Below are positions 53,501-62,337 of a stretch of 64,000 nt of DNA, in pieces. Every line of letters starts with the position of its first letter. Position 1 is the stretch's first letter. The translations under genes were made by a program, and so were the position numbers. The stretch is from contig NZ_BAXR01000002.1 of NCBI RefSeq assembly GCF_001310635.1, positions 372,001 to 436,000 on the forward strand, in the 5' to 3' direction. Origin of the DNA: Bacillus sp. JCM 19034 (GTDB lineage Bacteria > Bacillota > Bacilli > Bacillales > Bacillaceae_D). The notes below the pieces were generated by a model. It saw only the letters and a list, made by a program, of their open reading frames with translations, did no database searches and had not been told where the DNA came from.

Positions 53501-53928
53501 GATTGATGGCCAATTATTCGGATGAGGTTCGTCAATCATTAGGAAAACCAATTGCGAATGAATGGGCATTTGTAACAACATATGATGGTGTAGAAATGAT
53601 TGGTGAAATTGATAAAATTGTTGAGAAAGATGGCCATATTCACCTTTATGATTTTAAAACGAATAATGTTCGTGTTCGATCAAGTCAAGAGTGGCTTGAT
53701 TATTACAAGCCACAACTCTATTTATACAGCTATGCTTATGAGAAGGAGACAAAGAAAGCTGTAGCCTCTGCTTCTCTCTACCTTTTTAACGATAGAGAGA
53801 AACCGATCCATACTTTATCATTTAAGAAAGAGGAAGAAGAAAAGGTGTTGAGTGCTATAAAGAGGTTAATTGCTTTAAGACAAAAGGAAGCCGGTCGACA
53901 AGAGTATATTGAAGCGAAAACAAAATAG
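50565..53928 (+). CDS. Divergent AddA-like helicase-nuclease subunit, with two one-base losses
   Basis: A UvrD/RecB-type SF1A helicase with C-terminal nuclease. Motif I is SAGAGSGKTRVLTERF, Ia ITFTEKAAREMKDR, II MMVDEFQDTNRLQ, III GDQKQSIYRFRGA, V TVHASKGLEFPIV and VI LLYVAMTRARDYLYL. The nuclease reads LGTLVHRACEL, GEIDKI, HLYDFKTN and PQLYLYSYAYE. One base is missing near 51255-51290 and one near the GGGG at 53355-53358; the restored length is about 1,121 aa. The N-terminus (MEFNTVQRQAIFSNQSLLLV) differs from canonical Bacillus AddA (about 1,230 aa, AAAAGSGKTAVLVER). It probably works with the AddB-like product as a dual-nuclease end-resection complex. Confidence 0.83.
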
Positions 53929-53930
53929 AG

Positions 53931-53966
53931 GAAAGCAGAGGATTATGGAGATCCTCTGCTTCTTTA
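53931..53966 (+). terminator. Rho-independent terminator of the AddB/AddA-like operon
   Basis: GAAAGCAGAGGAT pairs with ATCCTCTGCTTCTTT over a short loop. Confidence 0.85.
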
Positions 53967-54042
53967 ATGATTAGCCAGCTTTCGTAGCAGGTAGTATGGG
54001 GCATGAGTTTACACAAAGCTCAAGTAGAGAAAGCTGAGTAAC

Positions 54043-54843
54043 TTATACAATTCGTTTTCTAATTTGGGCACTTAGGATGTCAATGATCGTAACAACGACA
54101 ATAATGACAAGGAGAATCATTCCAACTTCGTCCCAATTTCGATTTTGAATAGATATGGTAATTAAAGTTCCGATACCACCGGCTCCGATAATTCCAAGAA
54201 TTGTTGAGGCACGCACATCAATTTCAAAGCGATAGATTGCGTAAGATAGAAATTCAGGTATAATTTGTGGGATAATCCCGTAAAATAAAATTTGAATTTT
54301 ATTTGCCCCGTTCGCTTCCAATGATTCGATAACGTTCATATCTATCGATTCAATTACTTCACTATATAATTTACCGAGCATCCCAATTGAGCCGATTGCG
54401 ATTGCTAACACACCAGCAAATGGACGAGGGCCAATAGCGGCAACAAACATTAGAGCTAAGACAAGTTCCGGAAAGGCACGAATAGCATCAAGAATCCATT
54501 TTGATAATGTATTTAGCCATTTGTTCTTAACCATATTACTTGCAGCAACAAAACCAAAAGGAATCGCTAAAATAGCAGCTAGTAACGTACCTGTGTAAGC
54601 CATTTGTAGAGTTTGCCACATGAGTTTCATAACATTTTGAAAAGCTCCCCAGTCTGGAGAAAACAGCTGTGGAATAACTCTCCCAAAATTAGTAATTGTG
54701 CGTTCACTAAAAATTCGTTCCCATTTGACATCGATTGTTGTAAACGTCCAAACATATAAAGAAACTAGAAAAATAGTAATGATAATATTACGTATAAGGA
54801 TAAGGGTTGATCGTTCTTTTTTAGGTGGCATAATCAATTCCAT
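54043..54843 (-). CDS. phnE: PhnE-type ABC transporter permease (second copy)
   Basis: A permease of the phosphonate/phosphite uptake family, 266 aa with about six membrane segments. The coupling loop is ESLEANGANKIQILFYGIIP, and the family signature RASTILGIIGAGGIG is present. It overlaps the upstream phnE by the TAATG junction. It is last in the operon. Confidence 0.92.
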   Translation of the reverse strand: MELIMPPKKERSTLILIRNIIITIFLVSLYVWTFTTIDVKWERIFSERTITNFGRVIPQLFSPDWGAFQNVMKLMWQTLQMAYTGTLLAAILAIPFGFVAASNMVKNKWLNTLSKWILDAIRAFPELVLALMFVAAIGPRPFAGVLAIAIGSIGMLGKLYSEVIESIDMNVIESLEANGANKIQILFYGIIPQIIPEFLSYAIYRFEIDVRASTILGIIGAGGIGTLITISIQNRNWDEVGMILLVIIVVVTIIDILSAQIRKRIV

Positions 54844-55637
54844 TATACAATTCTCTCCCTTATTTTATTGCTAGTATAATCGATAAGCACAACAGCAATA
54901 AAGATAATGATAATGATGGTCATAACTCTTGGATAATTAAAAAAGCTTATCTGCTGTTGTAAAAGGAGTCCGATACCACCGGCTCCGACAAAGCCAAGTA
55001 CAGTTGATGCTCGAACATTTACTTCAAATACATATAATCCAAAAGAAACAAATTGAGGTAATACTTGCGGAAGAACAGCATACCAAATAACTTGGATCGT
55101 GTTCCCACCCGAGGACCGAATCGCTTCTAACGGATTCATATCAATTGATTCAATCGTTTCATACATAAGCTTTGCTAGGAGTCCAAGTGAAAAGATAAAA
55201 AGGGCCATAATACCTGGGAAAACTCCTACTCCAAATATTCCAACGAAAATAATCGCTAATAAAATATCAGGAATCGTACGTAGAACGTTCATAAGAAATC
55301 GAACAGGCTGGTGAATCCACGGTTGTGGAAATAGATTTGCAGCTGACAATAAGAAAATAGGTATACTAATAATAGCTGCAAATGTTGTGGCTATTATTGC
55401 CATTTGAACTGTTTCGAATAACTTATCTAAAACTTGTGGTGCATAGCCCCAGTTTGGCGGGAATAGGTTAACAGCTATATTTTGAATTCCTCCCCAACCT
55501 CGAATAATATCTAAAGGAGTAGAGCGGGTAGCCCAAGAAGTATAAGCATAGATACCAACAATTAAAAGAAAAATAATGGTAATCCTTATTTTCGTTTTTG
55601 TTGGTATAACTGTGATTTTATTAGGTGTATTAGTCAT
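54843..55637 (-). CDS. phnE: PhnE-type ABC transporter permease (first copy)
   Basis: The 264-aa permease has the same plan as the next gene (EAIRSSGGNTIQVIWYAVLP, RASTVLGFVGAGGIG), so the two probably form a heterodimer in the membrane. Its ATG overlaps the end of phnC, showing translational coupling. Confidence 0.92.
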   Translation of the reverse strand: MTNTPNKITVIPTKTKIRITIIFLLIVGIYAYTSWATRSTPLDIIRGWGGIQNIAVNLFPPNWGYAPQVLDKLFETVQMAIIATTFAAIISIPIFLLSAANLFPQPWIHQPVRFLMNVLRTIPDILLAIIFVGIFGVGVFPGIMALFIFSLGLLAKLMYETIESIDMNPLEAIRSSGGNTIQVIWYAVLPQVLPQFVSFGLYVFEVNVRASTVLGFVGAGGIGLLLQQQISFFNYPRVMTIIIIIFIAVVLIDYTSNKIRERIV

Positions 55638-56405
55638 TATCTTGACCTCCTACAAGGTCATCCTCTCGAATTTTTCGACCATATATCTCTTCAAATGTTT
55701 TTGTTGTGACACTGCTTGCAGGGCCATCAAAAACAACTTCTCCAGCCCGCATTCCAATAATTCGTCAGCATATTCCATTGCCATATCAATGAAATGTAAG
55801 TTAACAATGGTTGTAATATGATCTTCTTTATTAATCTTTTTTAAATAAGTCATAACTTGGTGAGATGTCGGGGGATCTAAACTAGCAACTGGTTCATCCG
55901 CCAAAATAACATCGGGTTGCTGTGTTAATACACGAGCAATGGCTACACGCTGTTGCTGTCCTCCACTAAGCTGATCCGCTCGTTGATATAGTTTCTCAGC
56001 AATATTAACACGTTGTAAACTACGGTAGGCTAATGAGACTGTTTCCTTTGGGAATAAGTTAAAAATACTTGCAATTGTATTGGTTTGTCCTAAACGTCCC
56101 GATAACACATTTTTCATAACAGTAGAACGTTTAACGAGATTATAATTTTGGAAAATCATGCCGATTTTTGTCCGTAAATAGCGAAGCTTACGTTGATTGT
56201 ATGTTAATATATTATCATCGTTAAAAAGTAACTCCCCATCTGTAGGTGTAACGAGACGATTCATACTACGAATTAAAGTTGATTTTCCGGCTCCTGATAA
56301 ACCTACAATCACGACAAACTCACCTTTATTTATTGTTAAGTTTACGTTTTTTAAACCTTGAGTTCCATTAGGATAAGTTAGTGAAACATTTTTAAATTCA
56401 ATCAT
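55630..56405 (-). CDS. phnC: PhnC-type ABC transporter ATPase, with one one-base loss
   Basis: Walker [13 protein letters not shown], signature [15 protein letters not shown], Walker [14 protein letters not shown] and [13 protein letters not shown] are intact. A base is missing at about 55764 (minus-strand GACGAATT for GACCGAATT). Adding it gives [19 protein letters not shown] and an end at 55630 overlapping phnE; total about 258 aa, the family norm. The ATG at 56405 follows GAGGGGG; a longer open frame upstream has no site. Confidence 0.93.
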
Positions 56406-56456
56406 GGTAATCCCCCTCGATTCTTTTATATAAATGTAAATGTAGAAGGGTTTCAT

Positions 56457-56519
56457 CCTCCTCTTATGCTTTTTAAACAAAAAAGCATAAGAGGAGGGAG
56501 AAAGATCTTTTCTCCCTCC
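56457..56519 (-). terminator. Two tandem hairpins between phnD and phnC
   Basis: Hairpin one (56457-56496) is a near-perfect inverted repeat CTCCTCTTATGCTTTT / AAAAAAGCATAAGAGGAG. Hairpin two (about 56494-56519) is GGGAGAAAGA/TCTTTTCTCCC. Both lie just after the phnD stop. They probably give partial termination or 3'-end protection so that the binding protein is made in excess of PhnC and PhnE. Confidence 0.7.
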
Positions 56520-56528
56520 AAAATGCTG

Positions 56529-57530
56529 TTAATCTAATGAAACCTCATCTGAGAATTTCTCAGCTACACTACGTACAACGTCATAGTCACTATCACTTGC
56601 ATTGTCAATTCCAGTCCAGTTGTAAACTTCATCCATAATCGTGATCATTTCTTCATCGTCATTAAAAGAAAGGAATACAGAGATTACTTGATCAGTAAAG
56701 CTTTGAGGAAGGTTCGTATTAATAGAAATTGTGTCATTTGGAATTTCTGTTGTGTACCCTAATACTCGTAATTCATCCATAACCTCAGGATAATCTTCTT
56801 CAACTGCTGTACGAGCATCATCAAATGTTGTTGCAACATCAGCATCACCTTCTAAAACGGTAATGATTGCATTGTCATGTGAACCTGCTTGTATCATATC
56901 AGAGAAGAAATCTTCTACATTTTCAACGTCATAATCATCCATTAATTGTGCAGCAGGGTATAGGAAACCACTTGTAGAGGCTAGATCTGGGAAAGTCCAA
57001 ATCTTCCCTTCTAAATCTTCAATTGATTCAATATCTGAATCTGCACGAACTGTATATTGTGCTTTATAAGTCGAACTTCCGTGACGAATAGATTTCAAAA
57101 TTGCCTCGATATTGTCATAACGGTCAGTTGCTAATACGTAACCGAATGCCGGGATGAAACCAATGTGTACCTGGTCATTTCCCATTGCTTCAACTAGAGC
57201 AGTATAATTTGTCATAACTTCACCGCGAACTGTGACCCCAAGCTCTTCTGTCAGACGCTCAGCAAGCGGTTCAACAGTGCTAGCAATATTAGCTGAATCT
57301 TGAGATGGAACGAATCCCATTACGATTTCACTTGGTAAATCTTCTGATGCTTCTGCTTCAGGTGCATCATCTGTTTCGGCTGCGTCATCATCTTCGTTGT
57401 TATCGTTTGTTTCTTCTGTCTCACTAGAACCAGTGTTATTTTCTGCATCATCATCTGAATCACCTGTACCGCAGGCAACAAGTACGATTGCTAGCATTAG
57501 AACTAGTAACCAAGGTAATAATTTTTTCAA
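56529..57530 (-). CDS. phnD: PhnD-type phosphonate/phosphite-binding lipoprotein
   Basis: TTG 57530 is chosen as the start: AAAAAGGGG lies 9 bp upstream, and the product then begins as a clean lipoprotein signal (MKKLLPWLLVLMLAIVLVAC). An acidic Asp/Glu/Asn linker follows (about 24-60), then a PBP-II fold with VMGFVPSQDS, HIGFIPAFGYVLA and DLASTSGFLYPAAQLM of the PhnD family. The length is 333 aa. The ligand could be phosphonate, phosphite or phosphate; no phn C-P lyase or ptxD gene is nearby. Confidence 0.9.
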   Translation of the reverse strand: MKKLLPWLLVLMLAIVLVACGTGDSDDDAENNTGSSETEETNDNNEDDDAAETDDAPEAEASEDLPSEIVMGFVPSQDSANIASTVEPLAERLTEELGVTVRGEVMTNYTALVEAMGNDQVHIGFIPAFGYVLATDRYDNIEAILKSIRHGSSTYKAQYTVRADSDIESIEDLEGKIWTFPDLASTSGFLYPAAQLMDDYDVENVEDFFSDMIQAGSHDNAIITVLEGDADVATTFDDARTAVEEDYPEVMDELRVLGYTTEIPNDTISINTNLPQSFTDQVISVFLSFNDDEEMITIMDEVYNWTGIDNASDSDYDVVRSVAEKFSDEVSLD

Positions 57531-57624
57531 TTCATTCAACCCCTTTTTGAATTTATGTAACATTTTGTCGTACATCTGTGATTTTGAAGGATTACTAGTT
57601 TCAAATCAATGGAATATACTATTT

Positions 57625-57663
57625 TTAACAATAACTCAATAAAAATTTTACATACATTACAAT
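57625..57663. promoter_or_regulatory. Pho-box-like array upstream of phnD
   Basis: Read on the plus strand: TTAACA (57625), TCAATA (57636), TTTACA (57647), TACAAT (57658), again with 11-bp spacing. It lies about 95 bp upstream of the phnD start, but the repeats are oriented opposite to phnD transcription. PhoP arrays occur in either orientation, so phosphate control of the transporter is plausible but unproven. Confidence 0.5.
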
Positions 57664-58038
57664 AATTTAATAAACAGTTAGAGAAGTAATTCAATCTACT
57701 ATTATGTATCGGTAAATCTATGAACCTTCAACTACTATGATAAATCGTACTTATTTATTAGATTATATTGTTGAAATCATAATAGGGATGGTATACTTGA
57801 TTTATGACTACATACCTAGATGGGACATACTAAAGGAGGGCAAGCATTCAATTGAGAGAGTATTTAGTTAGGGTAACAAAGGGTTTTATTGGAGAATTTG
57901 AACTATTTCTATTTTCCTAATTTTTAGGTACTATTTTTGTTTAAAAATATGCTATGATGGTACAAAAGCTCCGTATGTTGTTTACATATACTAGTGAACC
58001 TCATCGGTTATTTTAAAATACATCGAGGTGATAATGTC
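57664..58038. other. Intergenic region between divergent phn operon and cheA
   Basis: About 375 bp of A+T-rich sequence with no supported gene. It must hold the cheA promoter; TATGAT near 57953 is a possible -10 box, but no good -35 and no sigma-D type box were seen. Confidence 0.45.
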
Positions 58039-60069
58039 TTGGTTAATTCAGAATACTTAGATGTTTTTTTAGATGAAAGTCAGGAACATCTCCAGGCGAT
58101 TAACGATAATCTCTTGAAACTAGAGCAAACCCCTGATGATTTATCAATTGTCGGAGAAGTGTTTCGTTCAGCTCATACGTTAAAAGGAATGGCTGCAACA
58201 ATGGGGTTTGAGGATCTTGCTCAATTAACCCACATTATGGAGAATGTTTTAGATGGGATTCGTCAGTCAAAGTTAGAAGCAACATCGGATGTACTTGATG
58301 TCGTATTCCTTGCGGTTGATGATTTAGAAGCCATGGTTCAAGATATTGCAGGTGGCGGTGATGGGAAGCACGATGTACGCGAAGTTGTTGCACAGTTAGA
58401 AAAAATTGAAAAAGGCGAATCTGTTACCAAGGATCACTCTTCTCAAGATCAAGAAAAATCTGACGCTCTGAAAGAAGAGGGCCTAGATGAATTTGAACGC
58501 ACTGTACTCGAGCAGTCTGCTGAACAAGGATTTGAAGCTTTTCAACTGAGAGTTACATTAGATGAGAAAGCACTTCTGAAAGCTGCACGTGTTTTTATGG
58601 TTTTAGACGTTCTAGAACAAGTAGGTGAAGTCATTAAGACAAATCCTTCTGCTGAGGACTTAGAAGAAGAGAGGTTTGATCATTCTTTTACGTTAATTGT
58701 TGTTTCGAAGTTAACAGCTGATGATGTGAAAAAACGTGTTTTGCAGGTATCTGAAATTGAGAAAGTTGAAATTCAGAAAGTTGATTTGAAACCTTCTTCT
58801 AATCCTTCTGAAGAGCCTAATGCAGCGGACGAAGTTGCGGCAACCGCAACCGCACCTACACCAAAAGCAGTGAACAACGATCAGAAAGAACGGACAGTTG
58901 AGGCAACAAAGAGGTCGGAAGCTAATAAGACGATTCGTGTAAATATTGAGCGCTTGGATGTTTTGATGAATTTATTTGAAGAGCTCGTTATTGACCGTGG
59001 TCGTTTAGAACAAATTGCCTCTGATTTACGTAACTCTGAATTAAATGAAACAGTTGAACGTATGTCACGGATTTCAAGTGATTTGCAGGAAATTATTTTA
59101 AATATGAGAATGATGCCGGTTGAACAAGTCTTTAAACGTTTTCCACGCATGATCCGTAGTTTATCGAAGGAACTGAACAAAAAGGTAAACTTAGAGATTA
59201 TTGGAGCTGAAACGGAGCTAGATCGAACGATTATTGATGAGATAGGTGACCCACTTGTTCATCTATTGAGAAATTCAATCGATCATGGCATTGAAACGCC
59301 GAATGTACGTTTAGCGAACGGGAAACCGGAAGAGGGAACAGTTATTTTAAGAGCCTATCATTCCGGTAATAATGTGTTTATTGAAATTGAGGATGATGGT
59401 GCTGGAATTGACCGTGAAAAAGTCATAAAACGAGCATTGTCTAATGGAATTATTAAAGAAGACGACATTGAGAAGATGACAGACCAACAGATTTATAGCT
59501 TACTCTTTTCATCTGGCTTTAGTACAGCTGAAAAAATCACGGACATCTCGGGACGAGGGGTTGGTTTAGATGTTGTTCGTAGTACGTTTGAATCGTTAGG
59601 TGGAGTGGTTACTGTTAATTCGGAATTAGGGAAAGGGTCCGTTTTTTCAATTCGGTTGCCATTAACATTATCAATTATTGATGTCATGCTTGTTGAAGTT
59701 CGAGAAGAGAAGTATGCTATTCCACTATCTTCTATTGTTGAGACGGCAATTGTGAACAAGTCAGATATTTATAGTGCACATGGTCAAAAGGTGATTGACT
59801 TTAGAGGGAAAGTAGTCCCACTCGTTTATTTAAAAGATGTCTTTGAAATACCAGGTGAAACGATTGAAGACGATTTATGTTCACTTGTCATTGTACATAA
59901 AGGTGAGAAGGTGGCTGGTTTAGTAGTCGATTCCCTAATTGGACAGCATGATGTTGTCTTAAAATCACTTGGAAACTATTTGAAAGATGTTTTTGCCATT
60001 TCAGGTGCGACGATTTTAGGTAATGGACAAGTTGCTTTAATCGTTGATACCAATGCTTTAATTAAATAG
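58039..60069 (+). CDS. cheA: CheA, chemotaxis sensor histidine kinase
   Basis: CheA autophosphorylates in response to receptor arrays and passes phosphate to CheY. The HPt domain has the phospho-His in RSAHTLKGMAATMGF, followed by a P2 response-regulator-binding domain, a Pro/Ala/Thr linker, the dimerisation helices, the ATPase core (LVHLLRNSIDHGIE, EIEDDGAGIDREK, ISGRGVGLDVVR) and a CheW-like C-terminal domain. About 676 aa. The start is uncertain: TTG 58039 follows GAGGTGATAATG; an out-of-frame ATG at 58034 lies nearer the site, so another lost base is possible. Confidence 0.95.
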   Translation: MVNSEYLDVFLDESQEHLQAINDNLLKLEQTPDDLSIVGEVFRSAHTLKGMAATMGFEDLAQLTHIMENVLDGIRQSKLEATSDVLDVVFLAVDDLEAMVQDIAGGGDGKHDVREVVAQLEKIEKGESVTKDHSSQDQEKSDALKEEGLDEFERTVLEQSAEQGFEAFQLRVTLDEKALLKAARVFMVLDVLEQVGEVIKTNPSAEDLEEERFDHSFTLIVVSKLTADDVKKRVLQVSEIEKVEIQKVDLKPSSNPSEEPNAADEVAATATAPTPKAVNNDQKERTVEATKRSEANKTIRVNIERLDVLMNLFEELVIDRGRLEQIASDLRNSELNETVERMSRISSDLQEIILNMRMMPVEQVFKRFPRMIRSLSKELNKKVNLEIIGAETELDRTIIDEIGDPLVHLLRNSIDHGIETPNVRLANGKPEEGTVILRAYHSGNNVFIEIEDDGAGIDREKVIKRALSNGIIKEDDIEKMTDQQIYSLLFSSGFSTAEKITDISGRGVGLDVVRSTFESLGGVVTVNSELGKGSVFSIRLPLTLSIIDVMLVEVREEKYAIPLSSIVETAIVNKSDIYSAHGQKVIDFRGKVVPLVYLKDVFEIPGETIEDDLCSLVIVHKGEKVAGLVVDSLIGQHDVVLKSLGNYLKDVFAISGATILGNGQVALIVDTNALIK

Positions 60070-60093
60070 GAAACGAGAGGGGAGGAGATCCTT

Positions 60094-60540
60094 TTGACAA
60101 GCGAAGCACTGATAAAGACGGATTTAAAATTAATTGTTTTTCAATTAGGTGACGAGGAGTATGCGATTGAAGTAGATTATATTCAATCGATTGAACGTAT
60201 GCAGCCTGTAACGAGAATCCCTCGTACGTTTCCGTTTGTGACGGGTGTGATGAATTTGCGCGGTGTGATTACACCGATTATTAATTTGCGAACTCGTTTT
60301 GGGTTACAGGAGAAAGAGTACGATGACTCAACACGTATTTTAGTGATCCATCAAGATGAAATGGAGATGGGCTTCATTGTGGATGGAGCCAACGATGTCA
60401 TTGATGTCCCTGTTGAGAAGATTGAGCCAACTCCAGAAGTTGTTGGTGGTGTAGAAGCTGAGTACTTACGTGGGGTTGTTAAAATTGAAAAACGTTTATT
60501 TACATTATTGAATTTAGAAAAAGTGATTGATGTATCTTAA
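60094..60540 (+). CDS. cheW: CheW, chemotaxis coupling protein
   Basis: CheW links receptors to CheA. It has 148 aa and starts with TTG after GGGGAGGAG. The CheW fold is shown by KLIVFQLGDEEYAIEVDYIQ and GVMNLRGVITPIINLRTRFG. It lies 24 bp after cheA. Confidence 0.95.
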   Translation: MTSEALIKTDLKLIVFQLGDEEYAIEVDYIQSIERMQPVTRIPRTFPFVTGVMNLRGVITPIINLRTRFGLQEKEYDDSTRILVIHQDEMEMGFIVDGANDVIDVPVEKIEPTPEVVGGVEAEYLRGVVKIEKRLFTLLNLEKVIDVS

Positions 60541-60570
60541 TTGTTAAAGAAGAGTAATGAGGTGATAGTA

Positions 60571-60929
60571 ATGGCATCTGTTTTGATTGTAGATGATGCA
60601 GCGTTTATGAGGATGATGATTAAAGATATTTTATCTAAAAATGGTTTTGAGATTGCTGGTGAGGCAGCAAATGGTGCTGAAGCTGTTGAAAAATATAAAG
60701 AATTAAGCCTGATTTAGTGACGATGGATATTACAATGCCAGAAATGGATGGTATCCAAGCATTAAAGGCAATTAAAGAAATTGATTCAGGAGCTAAAGTC
60801 ATTATGTGTTCAGCGATGGGACAGCAGTCAATGGTTATTGATGCAATTCAATCAGGAGCGAAAGATTTTATTGTAAAGCCGTTCCAAGCTGATCGTGTTC
60901 TTGATGCAATTAATAAAGTATTAGGATAG
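60571..60929 (+). CDS. cheY: CheY, chemotaxis response regulator, with one one-base loss
   Basis: Very close by eye to B. subtilis CheY. Acidic pair VDDAAFMRMMIKDIL, phospho-acceptor in TMDITMPEMDGI, CSAMGQQSMVIDAIQ, and the conserved Lys in FIVKPFQADRVL. One A is missing at 60705-60706; adding it reads KELKPDLVTMDI and gives 119 aa. The ATG follows GAGGTGATAGTA. Confidence 0.95.
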
Positions 60930-60936
60930 TAATTTG

Positions 60937-60985
60937 AAGAGGCTGACAATAAAGCTGTAATGCTTTATTTGTCAGCTTCTTTGTT
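60937..60985 (+). terminator. Rho-independent terminator of cheAWY
   Basis: GAAGAGGCTGACAATAAAGC pairs with GCTTTATTTGTCAGCTTCTTTG. Confidence 0.85.
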
Positions 60986-61149
60986 TAAGAGCAGTAGCCA
61001 CGGTACAGATCTAATAGAGTTGCAAATACATTTATGTGTACGGAGATACGACTAATCTTTCTATAATTCTGATAAATTATCCATTCTCGTATTTACCGAC
61101 AAAACTGATCTAAACATGTACTTCAAAAGGAAATCGCAATAATCTACAT

Positions 61150-61200
61150 AAAAAACAAATGCACAAAAAGGGTTACACCTTTTGCATTTGTTTTTTATTT
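61150..61200 (-). terminator. Rho-independent terminator of the reverse-strand gene, possibly bidirectional
   Basis: AAACAAATGCACAAAAAGG pairs with CCTTTTGCATTTGTTTTTT. A- and T-tracts flank both sides. It lies just past the stop of the gene at 61220. Confidence 0.75.
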
Positions 61201-61219
61201 TAAGAACGAAAACCGTTTT

Positions 61220-61591
61220 TTAGGAAGGGTGTTTTATTGTTAGGAAGCAGGAAGTGATATAGTCAAATACTTGGTTTTTAAGGTGTGAGTTAAGAACTTT
61301 CATACTTCCTTCATAACCACGACAAATATAACGATATTCGGTAAATAGACCATCATTTTTGTATTTCTCTATTTTCATATGGTGGCGAAACATATATTGT
61401 TTGATGGTGGACATCTCTTTACTAATTTGATCTAATGTAGAACGAGTTAACTCCAAATAAGGAGTTTGTAAACGTAGAGAAGCTTTTTCTAGCTGAATCC
61501 AATCATTTTCCAATGCTTTTCGCGATATAGAAAGGAGGATATATAGACGGATGATGCGTTGATCTTCGGTTGTTAGCTTCACATTTCTCAC
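61220..61591 (-). CDS. YhjD-like hypothetical protein
   Basis: A 123-aa charged, mostly helical soluble protein. QTPYLELTRSTLDQISKEM, then FTEYRYICRGYEG and LNSHLKNQV, resembles from memory the Bacillus YhjD family of unknown function. AAATGTGAGG lies upstream of the ATG and a terminator follows. The family link is tentative. Confidence 0.6.
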   Translation of the reverse strand: MRNVKLTTEDQRIIRLYILLSISRKALENDWIQLEKASLRLQTPYLELTRSTLDQISKEMSTIKQYMFRHHMKIEKYKNDGLFTEYRYICRGYEGSMKVLNSHLKNQVFDYITSCFLTIKHPS

Positions 61592-61727
61592 CTCATCAAA
61601 GGGAACTTATGTTCTTATTATACTCCGTTCGTTATAGAAATACAACGGTGTAGATTTAGAAAAATTTATGTTTTAAATGAAGAAAAGCGGGTATTAGTAA
61701 AATAGAAAGGCGAGGGAGGGAAAAGAA

Positions 61728-62021
61728 ATGGACAAACAATTAGATAAAAAGGTGATCAAGCAATTAAAGTTAATTAATTCATTACAAAGTCGTTCGCAAA
61801 AGACGGTTCATTCTCTCTACGCACAAGCGATTCTAGAATATTCGCTATATCATTATAAAAAGGAACAGTTACAGGTAGCGATAGATCGAGCGTTATTAGA
61901 AAGAGATAAGGAAAGCTTTCAACGATATTCCAAAGAGTATAAAGAATTGCTTGTTGAGCATGCAGATGGAAAGATAATTAGTGAAGATGGATTTCAAGTA
62001 TACTTACCGTTTGAACACTAA
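61728..62021 (+). CDS. IDEAL domain small protein
   Basis: A 97-aa protein. The stretch LQVAIDRALLERDKESFQRY fits the IDEAL motif (hydrophobic-D-x-ALxxxDxxxF) found in short Bacillus proteins such as YpiB and ComK-related regulators; its function is unknown. The N-terminus is basic (KKVIKQLKLINSLQSRSQK). The ATG follows GAGGGAGGG. Confidence 0.65.
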   Translation: MDKQLDKKVIKQLKLINSLQSRSQKTVHSLYAQAILEYSLYHYKKEQLQVAIDRALLERDKESFQRYSKEYKELLVEHADGKIISEDGFQVYLPFEH

Positions 62022-62039
62022 AGTATTACGTTTTTTCGG

Positions 62040-62337
62040 GAGGCACCATAATAACTGAGGTTCAAAATGGCGCTGGCCTTAAGACCCCAGAGAAGTTATA
62101 AGATTATGGGATGGAAATTTAACACACCCAACAAATGAGAAGCTCCAACAACAAGTCTTGGGGCTTCTTATATTATGATTTAATTGCTAGTAATTTTGCG
62201 TACAGGTAAAGATCAACCGTTTATTTTCTTGATATTTAACAAGTATGTGTTGAATTAAACAAATCTTCCTCTGTAAATCCTATTTTACGTGACATAAAAT
62301 ATTAAAAAGTGAAATAGGATCATGATCGTCTCCTCTC
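62040..62337. other. Gene-free region with a terminator-like hairpin at 62129-62165
   Basis: No supported gene. GAGAAGCTCCAA pairs with TTGGGGCTTCTT (62129-62162), probably terminating the IDEAL-domain transcript. The G+C-richer stretch 62036-62130 did not match any riboswitch class I know. Confidence 0.4.

Noticed and set aside
62036-62130. Possible structured RNA upstream of the mut operon
   Set aside because: I could not match it to any riboswitch class, including cobalamin; no conserved core was found.
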